Assembly: GCA_009779295.1 (NCBI GenBank)
Contig: WREN01000028.1
Span: forward strand, 1 to 13,146
DNA from: Oscillospiraceae bacterium
GTDB lineage: Bacteria > Bacillota > Clostridia > Oscillospirales > CAG-272
DNA length: 13,146 nt
Reading direction: 5' to 3'
Of this stretch, positions 1 to 6,516 are shown piece after piece. How positions within the stretch are numbered: position 1 is the first letter of the stretch; every line of letters begins with the position of its first letter. Below the pieces are notes generated by a model. The model had not been told where the DNA came from. It searched no databases and worked only from the letters and a program-made list of their open reading frames with translations. The translations under genes and the position numbers were made by a program.

Positions 1-313
1 GCTCGACGGAATTGCCCGCCGACATACACGCGATAAAACGGTAACCGCGTAGAGCGCATACGATCGCAAGCCCGATTCCGGTATTGCCGCTCGTCAGTTC
101 TATGACGGGCTGCCCCTTTTTCAATGCCCCGGATTCTTCCGCCGCGTCGATCATAGCTTTAGCGATGCGGTCTTTCTTCGACGACCCGGGATTTAAATAT
201 TCCAGTTTGGCGTAGATATTTCCTTTAACGCCGTATTCACTCACGATACGAGAAAGTCTGACGAGTTTAGTCTGTCCTATCGCTTCGTCTATGCTGTTTA
301 ATATTTCTGCCAT
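1..313 (-). CDS. Cysteine synthase family PLP enzyme (N-terminal part, cut by window edge)
   Basis: I translated the minus strand from the ATG at 311-313; 104 codons lie in the window and the rest lies to the left. Visible motifs are NPGSSKKDRIA (residues 41-51), where Lys47 is the expected Schiff-base lysine for PLP, and TSGNTG (74-79), the phosphate/substrate loop of O-acetylserine sulfhydrylase and cystathionine beta-synthase-type enzymes. The fragment ends in the family-typical MSAGNSVE. Known members make cysteine from O-acetylserine and sulfide, or cystathionine from serine and homocysteine; the fragment is too short to choose between them. The start is supported by an AGAGGTGA ribosome site at 321-328, 7 bases upstream. 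It is transcribed away from the sugar operon at 441 from its own promoter. Family assignment is firm; the exact substrate is not. Confidence 0.9.
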   Translation of the reverse strand, partial: MAEILNSIDEAIGQTKLVRLSRIVSEYGVKGNIYAKLEYLNPGSSKKDRIAKAMIDAAEESGALKKGQPVIELTSGNTGIGLAIVCALRGYRFIACMSAGNSVE

Positions 314-336
314 TAAGTTATCACCTCTAATTATAA

Positions 337-366
337 ATTATACCACAAAAATTTACAACAAGTCAA
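337..366 (-). promoter_or_regulatory. Promoter for the cysteine synthase-family gene
   Basis: On the minus strand TTGACT (361-366) is separated by 18 bases from TATAAT (337-342), which is preceded by TGG, giving an extended -10 element. A second TATAAT lies at 330-335 but has no well-placed -35. The predicted start of transcription is close to 330, leaving a leader of under 20 bases with the ribosome site in it. No riboswitch or T-box could fit. Confidence 0.75.
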
Positions 367-374
367 GGTTTATA

Positions 375-403
375 TTGCAATAATAAAAAATATATGGTAT
401 AAT
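375..403 (+). promoter_or_regulatory. Promoter for the sugar kinase-UroD-glycosidase operon
   Basis: TTGCAA (375-380), a 17-base spacer and TATAAT (398-403) with an upstream TGG form a good sigma-A extended -10 promoter. The -35 box lies inside the perfect 10-base palindrome TATTGCAATA (373-382), which could be an operator; this is speculative because such short A/T-rich palindromes occur by chance. The -35 box is only 8 bases from the -35 box of the opposing promoter, so polymerases on the two may compete. Confidence 0.75.
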
Positions 404-440
404 ATTAATAACATTTAAAAATCAAGGGAGAGATATAAAA

Positions 441-1517
441 ATGAAAGAACTAAAGAAAAATTGCATGTGGTCGCTTGTGGTTCCGACGAGCATGGGAATC
501 CGCATAACGCCGCCGAACGGGCAGCCTGTCCAAGCGGGCAATATGTTTTTCATGCAGGCGACAAGCGCCGAATCTAATGTCGCAAGCATAGCGTCATATT
601 TGGGATTGCCGGTAAAAATACTCACAACTTTTGTAAAAGACAGCCCTATCGCGCAGTTTATCAAGCAGGATTTACGCGCGCGCAATATAACATACGAAGG
701 CAAAGAAGTAGATCAGGGCGGGCCGTGGGGCTACCGCCATCAATTCAACATCGCCGACAGCGGTTTCGGCACGCGCGGCCCGAGGGTTCACAATGACCGC
801 GCCGGCGAAGTCGGGCGGACTTTGAATATTAACGATTTCGACCTTGAGCGGATATTCGGGCAGGAAGGCGTTCAAATTTTGCATTTGTCAGGTCTGATAG
901 GCGCGTTATCGCCTGAAACGGGTATCTTCTGTCTTGAACTCGCTCGCGCCGCGAAGAAATACGGGACGTTGATTTCGTTCGATTTGAATTACCGTGAGAG
1001 TTTCTGGAAGGGAAGAGAAAAAGAACTCGGCGGAATCTTCTCTGAAATCGCAGGCGTAGCCGATATACTCGCGGGAAATGAGGAAGATTTCCAGCTCTGC
1101 CTGAACATCAAAGGACCGGAAGCCGGCGGTAAAGATTTGGCGTCGAAAATCGAAAGTTTCAAGCAGATGATATACAATGTCAAAGAAAAATATCCGAACG
1201 CTTCCACGTTCGCGAATACGCTCAGGCAGGTTGTCAGCGTAAGCGAACACTTGTGGGGCGCGATCATGCTCGAAGGCGATAATTGGTATATTGCGGATTC
1301 GCGCCCGATAAACGTTCTCGACCGTGTAGGCGGCGGCGACGGATTCGTCGGCGGCTTGCTATACGCTATTCTCAAAGGCTGGGAGCCCGAAAAATGCCTG
1401 CAATTCGGTTGGGCAAGCGGCGCGTTGGCGGTGACTTTCCTTACTGATTACGCGCAGCCCGCCGACGAAGACATGATTTGGAATATCTGGGGCGGAAACG
1501 CTCGTGTGAAAAGGTAA
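441..1517 (+). CDS. PfkB family sugar kinase, 2-keto-3-deoxygluconate kinase-like
   Basis: This 358-residue protein is a PfkB/ribokinase-family kinase that transfers phosphate from ATP to a sugar or sugar acid in the cytoplasm. The C-terminal PfkB signature is DRVGGGDGFVGG (residues 294-305), with Asp300 as the expected catalytic base and GGGD as the anion hole. FDLNYR (180-185) and NEED (213-216) are of the type seen in 2-keto-3-deoxygluconate kinases, and SAESNVA (42-48) matches the N-terminal substrate-side motif (often GAEANVA). The length fits the family, slightly long. A ribosome site AAGGGAGAG (424-432) precedes the ATG. It is the first gene of a tight operon; the next gene starts 4 bases after its stop. 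The neighbours suggest a sugar-acid or ketose product of the downstream glycosidase-like enzyme as substrate. Kinase family is certain; KDG as the substrate is a guess. Confidence 0.92.
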   Translation: MKELKKNCMWSLVVPTSMGIRITPPNGQPVQAGNMFFMQATSAESNVASIASYLGLPVKILTTFVKDSPIAQFIKQDLRARNITYEGKEVDQGGPWGYRHQFNIADSGFGTRGPRVHNDRAGEVGRTLNINDFDLERIFGQEGVQILHLSGLIGALSPETGIFCLELARAAKKYGTLISFDLNYRESFWKGREKELGGIFSEIAGVADILAGNEEDFQLCLNIKGPEAGGKDLASKIESFKQMIYNVKEKYPNASTFANTLRQVVSVSEHLWGAIMLEGDNWYIADSRPINVLDRVGGGDGFVGGLLYAILKGWEPEKCLQFGWASGALAVTFLTDYAQPADEDMIWNIWGGNARVKR

Positions 1518-1521
1518 AAAG

Positions 1522-2610
1522 ATGACAAAATTACAATTATTTTATAATAAAGTACCGGACGCGCCGTTTTATCAGACCGAATTTGGTTATTACTGCATGG
1601 AAAAGTGGATCGCGGAGGGGCATTTGACCCGCGAGACGAATTTAGCGGAACTATTTGGGTTCGACCCAAACGAATTTCATTATCTGGGAAATTTGGGAGG
1701 CTGCGAAGCGCCGTTTGTACCGCCGTTTGAAGTGAAAGTCCTTGAAGACCGCGGCGAACATGAATTGGTGCAGGATTCCGCCGGACGTTCCGTGCTGTAC
1801 TTCAAGAACCGCCGGAGCGGATTCATGCCGGAATATGTTGACCATCCGGTCAAGGACATGGCGACATGGAAAGAAAAATGCGCTTGGCGGCTTGATCCGA
1901 AAACCCCCGAACGTTTGAAAAATCTCGAAAACCACGCGATTGCGGCGGTTAATGCGCAGGCGCAGGGGAAATTTATCAACACATATCTCGTCGGAGGTTA
2001 CATGTATTTGCGGAGTTTGTTCGGGCCGCTCGAACTGCTCTACATGTTCTACGATGATCCGGCTTTGATTCATACTTGCATGGAAGCATGGTATGAAATC
2101 ATGAATTCGGGGCTTCAAATATACCGTCAATATGTTGAACTCGACCAGATTTTGTTCGATGAGGACATTTGTTATAAGACGGGTTCGCTCATTTCAGATG
2201 ATATGATTTGCGAATTTTTAGTTCCGTATTATACAAAACTGATAGATAATGTCAAAAAAGGGCAAAACAGGAAATTGAATCTGTATTGCGCGACCGATGG
2301 TTATATTGAAGCCGTGATTCCACGTTACATGAGCATGGGGTTTAATTATTTCGCGCCGTGCGAAGTCGCGGCAGACTGCGACGTCGTCGGAATCGGCAAA
2401 AAATATCCTGATATTCTGCTCAGCGGCGGCATCGACAAACGCGTTCTCGCGCAGGGCAGGGACGCAATCGACCGCATGTGCGGTTATATTTTCCCGGCTA
2501 TGCGCAAACGCGGCGGATATTTTCCGACGTGCGACCACGGCGTACCGGAGGAAGTCAGCTTTGAAAACTATGTGTATTACCGGCAGAAATGCCTTGAGTA
2601 TTCAAAATGA
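1522..2610 (+). CDS. Uroporphyrinogen decarboxylase/cobalamin methyltransferase-fold protein
   Basis: This 362-residue cytoplasmic protein belongs to the UroD superfamily, which holds both uroporphyrinogen decarboxylases and methyl transferases such as MtaA. The C-terminal half has the superfamily layout: LYCATDG (254-260), FAPCE (277-281), SGGIDKR and TCDHGVPEEVSFENY (336-350). The N-terminal signature of true heme-pathway UroD was not seen, and the gene sits between a sugar kinase and a glycosidase-like gene, so heme synthesis is unlikely. Cys256, Glu281 and Cys337 have spacings close to those I recall for the zinc ligands of MtaA and MetE, although the usual His two residues before the first Cys is Leu254. 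This suggests, but does not prove, a metal-dependent methyl or one-carbon transfer. No corrinoid protein gene is in the window. Its stop overlaps the next start (ATGA), so translation is probably coupled. Confidence 0.8.
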   Translation: MTKLQLFYNKVPDAPFYQTEFGYYCMEKWIAEGHLTRETNLAELFGFDPNEFHYLGNLGGCEAPFVPPFEVKVLEDRGEHELVQDSAGRSVLYFKNRRSGFMPEYVDHPVKDMATWKEKCAWRLDPKTPERLKNLENHAIAAVNAQAQGKFINTYLVGGYMYLRSLFGPLELLYMFYDDPALIHTCMEAWYEIMNSGLQIYRQYVELDQILFDEDICYKTGSLISDDMICEFLVPYYTKLIDNVKKGQNRKLNLYCATDGYIEAVIPRYMSMGFNYFAPCEVAADCDVVGIGKKYPDILLSGGIDKRVLAQGRDAIDRMCGYIFPAMRKRGGYFPTCDHGVPEEVSFENYVYYRQKCLEYSK

Positions 2611-5225
2611 AACGTAAAATATTAATAGACCCGTATTTCGAAAAGCAGCCGCCGCTCGCGTTTTTAGAAGAACTCAAACAGCCGATTCATACGGGGAAGC
2701 CGGCGTATTTTAACAAAAACGAAATAAATGGTTTATACCTGCGCAGCTTCCCGAATGAACCGCTGCTCGAAACAATTTACAAAGATTTCAATTTGTTTTT
2801 GAAAGTTTACGAAATCGCAGGGAACAATTACCCGATTGATATCGTTTATGCGGAAACCGAATGTTTCGAAGCGTATGAATTGAATATCGAATCGGATAAA
2901 ATTACGATAAAAGCCGGCGATACCGAAGGTATCCGCCGGGCGTTAATATGGCTGGAAGATGAAATCCGCTGCCGCGAAGGAGCTTTTTTATACACGGGAA
3001 CAGTGAAACGTAAACCGTTTGTTCGCGCCCGTATAACCCGCTGCTTTTTCAGCCCTATCAACCGTCCTCCGAAATACGGCGACGAACTTTCCGACGAAAT
3101 CGACTACTATCCCGAAGAATATTTGAACCGATTAATGCACGACGGCGCGAACGGCGTATGGATTTATACGCGTTTTTCGGATATTTTACCGTCGTCAATC
3201 ATCGCGGAACACGGCGTCGGATATAAAAAACGTATCGAAAAATTGAATAAAGTTATCGAAAAATGTGCGAATTACGGCATAAAAGTGTACGTTTTTGCGA
3301 TAGAACCGGTCGCTTTTAACGCTGAAATGGCACAAAAATATCCTGAAATTGCGGGAACTTCTGTCGGTTACGGTAAAACTTTTTGTACTTTTACCGAAAA
3401 AGGGCGCGCGTTTTGCGAAGAATCGACCGCTAAAATGTTTGAATTGTGCCCGGATTTGGGCGGATATATCAGCATCACGTTCGGCGAACGCGCAACGAAT
3501 TGCGCATCAACGTACCCCACCAACACTTGCCCAAATTGCGGCGGGAAACACGCCGGCGAAGTTTTAGCAAATGCCGTCGAAGCCTTGAAATCCGGTATGC
3601 GGAAAGTCAAGCCCGGAGCGGATTTCATAAGCTGGACATACGGTCACAGGCTTTGGAACTTCGATGACATCCGCGAATATGTTGACCTCGCGCCGGACGA
3701 TGTAATGTTAATGCAAAATTTCGACGACATGTGCTACGAGGAACAGCTCGGTGTAATGCGTCAGGGAGTCGATTATTGGCTGTCGTATGCGGGAGCGTCG
3801 GAGCTTTTTGAAATCACGGCGGAGCAGGCGCAAAAGAGCGGCAAGCATATGTTCGCGAAGATGCAGTTGTGCTGTTCGCACGAAATCGCGACCGTTCCGT
3901 ACATCCCCGTCCCGGGAATTCTTTACAATAAATACAAAATTGCCCGGAAATGGAACGTCGAAGGTATCATGCAGTGCTGGTATTTCGGGAATTACCCTTC
4001 GCTCATGAGTAAGGCCGCCGGGGAATTGTCGTTTATCGGTGAGTTTGATGACGAGCAAGTTTTTCTGAAACGGCTTGCGGGTATCTATTGGGGCGAATCC
4101 CGTGCCGAAACGATTGTGAAAGCGTGGAAATGTTTCGAAGCATCGTACCGTCAATACCCGTTGAACGTGATGTTCAGCTATTACGGGCCGATGGCAGACG
4201 GTCCGGTGTGGGAATTGCAATTGATGCCGAAGAATTTTTCCTTGCCGCGAACGTGGCAGACATTGGATCCGCCAGACGGCGACCGAATCGGCGAAGCATT
4301 GCTCAACGGTCATTCACTGTATGAAGCGTGGCAATTAGTTGAAAAAATGTGTGATGATTGGCGAAAAGGCTTGGAAATCTTAAATATACAACCGCAATCT
4401 CCCGACGAAACCGAACAGTTATCATTAATCAACGCACTTAATATTATGTTACACAGCGGTCGGAACATATTAAAGTTTTATCAACTGCGCGATAATCTTG
4501 GTTGCGGAAATGGCGATTCTATTTCCATTTTGAGCGAAATGCGCGCAATAGCGCGTATGGAAATCGAAAACAGTAGAAAATTATCAGCGTTATGCGAAGC
4601 CGACGGCAGGCTCGGTTACCATTCGGAAGGCGAAGGATACAAATACTTTCCCGAAAAGTTGCACCATCGTATAGAACAGCTTGAAACGTTGCTTGAAACA
4701 GAATTTGTGGAAGTCGAAAAACGAATTGAAGATGGCTTGTCTCTGCTGGAGTATTACGACGGAATCGAGTCGGACGCGGGAAAATCGTATAATATGTCGT
4801 CAGGAGAATGGGAGCCGATTGGCAACAATTCAAAATTCAAAGCCGCGTATTCAAACAATAAATTAACTTTTGAATTTTTCAGCGAAAGCATAGTTAATTT
4901 TACATTGTGTCCGGAATACAGATTACTATATCCTGATGCGACCGTGGTTATCGACAGGAACGGCAAAGTAGAACTTGGATATAATTCGTTCATGTACTAT
5001 TCATTATTCGGCGAACGGGCGGAAAAGGAATTGGCGCGTTATACAGTTATAGCCCTGCCGTGCGACGGTACGCATCTCATCGTTGAGGTGAGCGGCGTAC
5101 AAATCCGCCCGATGAAAATGAAAATCCTCGCCGGTTCAGAATCGTGGTGCGTCGGCGACAATAAAATCATCACGCTCGGCAAGTCCGATGTTTCGCCTGA
5201 AGATTACGGATGGCTGCTGCCGTGA
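2607..5225 (+). CDS. Large cytoplasmic glycosidase-like protein (GH20-type N-terminal domain plus TIM barrel)
   Basis: This 872-residue protein has no signal peptide. Residues about 85-120 read like the zincin-like accessory domain found before the barrel of GH20 and related glycosidases (a short beta pattern ITIKAGDTEG followed by RRALIWLEDEI). A barrel-like region follows from about 137 to 480, with strand-loop segments such as GVWIYTRF, IKVYVFAIEP and ISITFGE; Glu294 in the last is a candidate catalytic acid. A mainly helical stretch (about 560-740) and a C-terminal beta-rich part complete it. Just after Glu294 lie Cys299, Cys308 and Cys311 (CPNCGG), a possible metal-binding loop. The start overlaps the previous stop by 4 bases and has little ribosome site of its own. 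The likely role is cutting an imported oligosaccharide or glycoside, but I cannot name the GH family or substrate, and a non-hydrolytic role is possible. Confidence 0.7.
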   Translation: MKRKILIDPYFEKQPPLAFLEELKQPIHTGKPAYFNKNEINGLYLRSFPNEPLLETIYKDFNLFLKVYEIAGNNYPIDIVYAETECFEAYELNIESDKITIKAGDTEGIRRALIWLEDEIRCREGAFLYTGTVKRKPFVRARITRCFFSPINRPPKYGDELSDEIDYYPEEYLNRLMHDGANGVWIYTRFSDILPSSIIAEHGVGYKKRIEKLNKVIEKCANYGIKVYVFAIEPVAFNAEMAQKYPEIAGTSVGYGKTFCTFTEKGRAFCEESTAKMFELCPDLGGYISITFGERATNCASTYPTNTCPNCGGKHAGEVLANAVEALKSGMRKVKPGADFISWTYGHRLWNFDDIREYVDLAPDDVMLMQNFDDMCYEEQLGVMRQGVDYWLSYAGASELFEITAEQAQKSGKHMFAKMQLCCSHEIATVPYIPVPGILYNKYKIARKWNVEGIMQCWYFGNYPSLMSKAAGELSFIGEFDDEQVFLKRLAGIYWGESRAETIVKAWKCFEASYRQYPLNVMFSYYGPMADGPVWELQLMPKNFSLPRTWQTLDPPDGDRIGEALLNGHSLYEAWQLVEKMCDDWRKGLEILNIQPQSPDETEQLSLINALNIMLHSGRNILKFYQLRDNLGCGNGDSISILSEMRAIARMEIENSRKLSALCEADGRLGYHSEGEGYKYFPEKLHHRIEQLETLLETEFVEVEKRIEDGLSLLEYYDGIESDAGKSYNMSSGEWEPIGNNSKFKAAYSNNKLTFEFFSESIVNFTLCPEYRLLYPDATVVIDRNGKVELGYNSFMYYSLFGERAEKELARYTVIALPCDGTHLIVEVSGVQIRPMKMKILAGSESWCVGDNKIITLGKSDVSPEDYGWLLP

Positions 5226-5362
5226 GAATCCCCCCGGCACTTCGTGCCACCCCCCTTTAGCAAGGGGGGCGAGATAATTTCCGCTCCCTCTTGTCCCCCT
5301 TGCAATCGCCAACTTATTGGCGTTGGATACGGCGTAGCCAACGGCTGAGCCGAGGGGGATTC
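5226..5362. repeat. Hairpin-rich repeat-like element with terminal inverted repeats
   Basis: The ends GAATCCCCC (5226-5234) and GGGGGATTC (5354-5362) are perfect 9-base inverted repeats. Inside are four more perfect stems: GGCAC/GTGCC (5236-5240, 5244-5248), CCCCCCTT/AAGGGGGG (5250-5257, 5262-5269), CGCCAA/TTGGCG (5307-5312, 5317-5322) and CGGC/GCCG (5342-5345, 5349-5352), and CGTTGG/CCAACG (5321-5326, 5338-5343) as an alternative. The element begins directly after the stop of the glycosidase-like gene. The layout resembles dispersed palindromic or MITE-type elements. Only one copy is in this window, so its repetitive nature is inferred from structure. It has no T-tract and is not a typical terminator, though it could stabilise mRNA ends or attenuate read-through. 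Confidence 0.65.
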
Positions 5363-5422
5363 CAAAACAAAGAAAATTTTATCCACCAAATAAAAATAAT
5401 AAATTAAAGGAGTATATTAAAA

Positions 5423-6346
5423 ATGCGCACTAAAAAAACATTGATGGTTTTAATAGCAATCATTTTGTTATCCGGCATGTTTATTCTTAACGTATCCGCG
5501 GCTGACGCGTATACGATTCCCGGTGCAAACAACGCTCCCGTAATTGACGGCAAACTTGACGACTCATATATGAAACTCCATGATTTTTACGATTGTGAAA
5601 ATTATAAAACCATAGGCGACGACGACAAGTCAATCAAAGGCTCAGTTTACGCGACATATGACGCAAACAACTTATATGTTTTCATAATAGCCGATACCCC
5701 GGTAAACGACGCGTATTACGACGACGCTCTCAGCATGGGCGAATTTGTTTGCGCGTACATAGCCATATTGGGTACCGCTCCGGGCGGCGGCTACACAGAC
5801 GACAGCCGTTTTGAAATCGGTATAGCGATAGGAAACGACGGCAGACAAATGTGGAAAACATGTTCGCCGGGTAATATCCGCGACAGTATCGCTGAAAAAG
5901 CTGTGTTCAGTGAAGCTCCGTTTACATACTTTGTAGTTCGCGACGAAGCCGCTAAAAAGAATTATTATGAATTCGCAGTACCGTGGACATTCGTTGACAG
6001 ATCGGGTACATTCATATATAAAGAAGGCTCGCAGATAACTTTTAACTGCCTTGTTAACGTTCACGTTCGTGAAGAATATTTATCAAGCGGACAACCCCAT
6101 TTTTATGAATACGGCGGAGGGATATGGAACGGCGGCTACGAAGACGGCGGAATCATCACTCTCGGCGCGTATCCTCCAATAGTAGTTGAAGAAATAGTAG
6201 AAGAACTTCCGGACATAGCTGACGTAGTAACAGTAACACCTACAGTTCCGCCGATATCTCCTCAGACTTCCGATACGATTGCATTATTTGTTATTTTGGC
6301 AATCGCAGCACTATCATTTATTGCAGCAAAAAAAAGAAAAGCGTAA
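5423..6346 (+). CDS. Secreted CBM9/DOMON-like protein with sortase-like C-terminal anchor
   Basis: This 307-residue protein begins with a signal peptide: KK at 4-5, a hydrophobic core at about 7-22 and a likely signal peptidase site after VSA (24-26) or one residue later. Residues about 38-235 resemble a family 9 carbohydrate-binding or DOMON-type beta-sandwich: VIDGKLDDSY (39-48), then a YDANNLYVFIIAD strand. A Pro/Thr/Glu-rich linker follows (about 238-279), then PQTSD (280-284), a hydrophobic helix (285-302) and KKRK (303-306). That order is the layout of a wall-sorting signal; SPQTSD is close to the NPQT-type motifs of class B-like sortases. The protein probably sits on the outer surface and binds a glycan. 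AAAGGAG (5406-5412) is its ribosome site. No convincing promoter was found upstream, so it may be read through from the sugar operon. The ligand is unknown. Confidence 0.75.
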   Translation: MRTKKTLMVLIAIILLSGMFILNVSAADAYTIPGANNAPVIDGKLDDSYMKLHDFYDCENYKTIGDDDKSIKGSVYATYDANNLYVFIIADTPVNDAYYDDALSMGEFVCAYIAILGTAPGGGYTDDSRFEIGIAIGNDGRQMWKTCSPGNIRDSIAEKAVFSEAPFTYFVVRDEAAKKNYYEFAVPWTFVDRSGTFIYKEGSQITFNCLVNVHVREEYLSSGQPHFYEYGGGIWNGGYEDGGIITLGAYPPIVVEEIVEELPDIADVVTVTPTVPPISPQTSDTIALFVILAIAALSFIAAKKRKA

Positions 6347-6379
6347 ACAATATTAATTTTGGTGGGTTTAATTTATAAA

Positions 6380-6411
6380 GAATAGCTGAGGAAAATCAGC
6401 TGTTCTTTTTT
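6380..6411 (+). terminator. Rho-independent terminator after the surface protein gene
   Basis: A 10-base-pair stem GAATAGCTGA (6380-6389) / TCAGCTGTTC (6396-6405) with one T-G wobble closes a GGAAAA loop and is followed by six T (6406-6411). It separates the surface protein gene from the methyltransferase gene. Confidence 0.9.
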
Positions 6412-6461
6412 GTCATCAACTGTCGGTTGATAATCGTGTTAATAGATAAACTACGCTTATG

Positions 6462-6490
6462 TTGACTTTTTTGTTTTCATCTTTTATAAT
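6462..6490 (+). promoter_or_regulatory. Promoter for the HTH-methyltransferase gene
   Basis: TTGACT (6462-6467), a 17-base spacer and a perfect TATAAT (6485-6490) form a near-consensus sigma-A promoter. The expected transcript starts near 6497, so the leader is only about 20 bases and holds the AAAGGCGG ribosome site (6500-6507). Just upstream lies GTTAATAGATAAAC (6438-6451), an imperfect palindrome (GTTnAT..ATnAAC) that could be an operator for the gene's own HTH domain; this part is weak. Confidence 0.8.
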
Positions 6491-6516
6491 TTAATTATGA
6501 AAGGCGGTTAAAAAAT

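Noticed and set aside
314..440. Riboswitch or T-box leader ahead of the cysteine synthase-like gene
   Set aside because: The promoter places the transcript start within about 20 bases of the start codon, leaving no room for a structured leader.
441..1517. Fructokinase or ribokinase assignment for the PfkB protein
   Set aside because: The FDLNYR and NEED motifs fit the 2-keto-3-deoxygluconate kinase group better, though the substrate remains unproven.
1651..2130. Open 159-codon minus-strand frame inside the UroD-like gene
   Set aside because: It has no ribosome site or family resemblance and lies opposite a conserved coding region.
3708..4313. Open 201-codon frame on the minus strand inside the glycosidase-like gene
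   Set aside because: The plus-strand frame shows domain-like sequence throughout; the antisense frame is rich in Arg, Phe and His, has no recognisable motif, and is explained by the codon bias of the real gene.
5250..5269. CCCCCCTT/AAGGGGGG hairpin as a rho-independent terminator
   Set aside because: No T-run follows on either strand, and the stem is one of several inside the larger element.
5204..5389. A 61-codon minus-strand frame through the repeat element
   Set aside because: Its sequence is the translation of the palindromic element plus flanks, with no ribosome site; such frames are a common artefact of these repeats.
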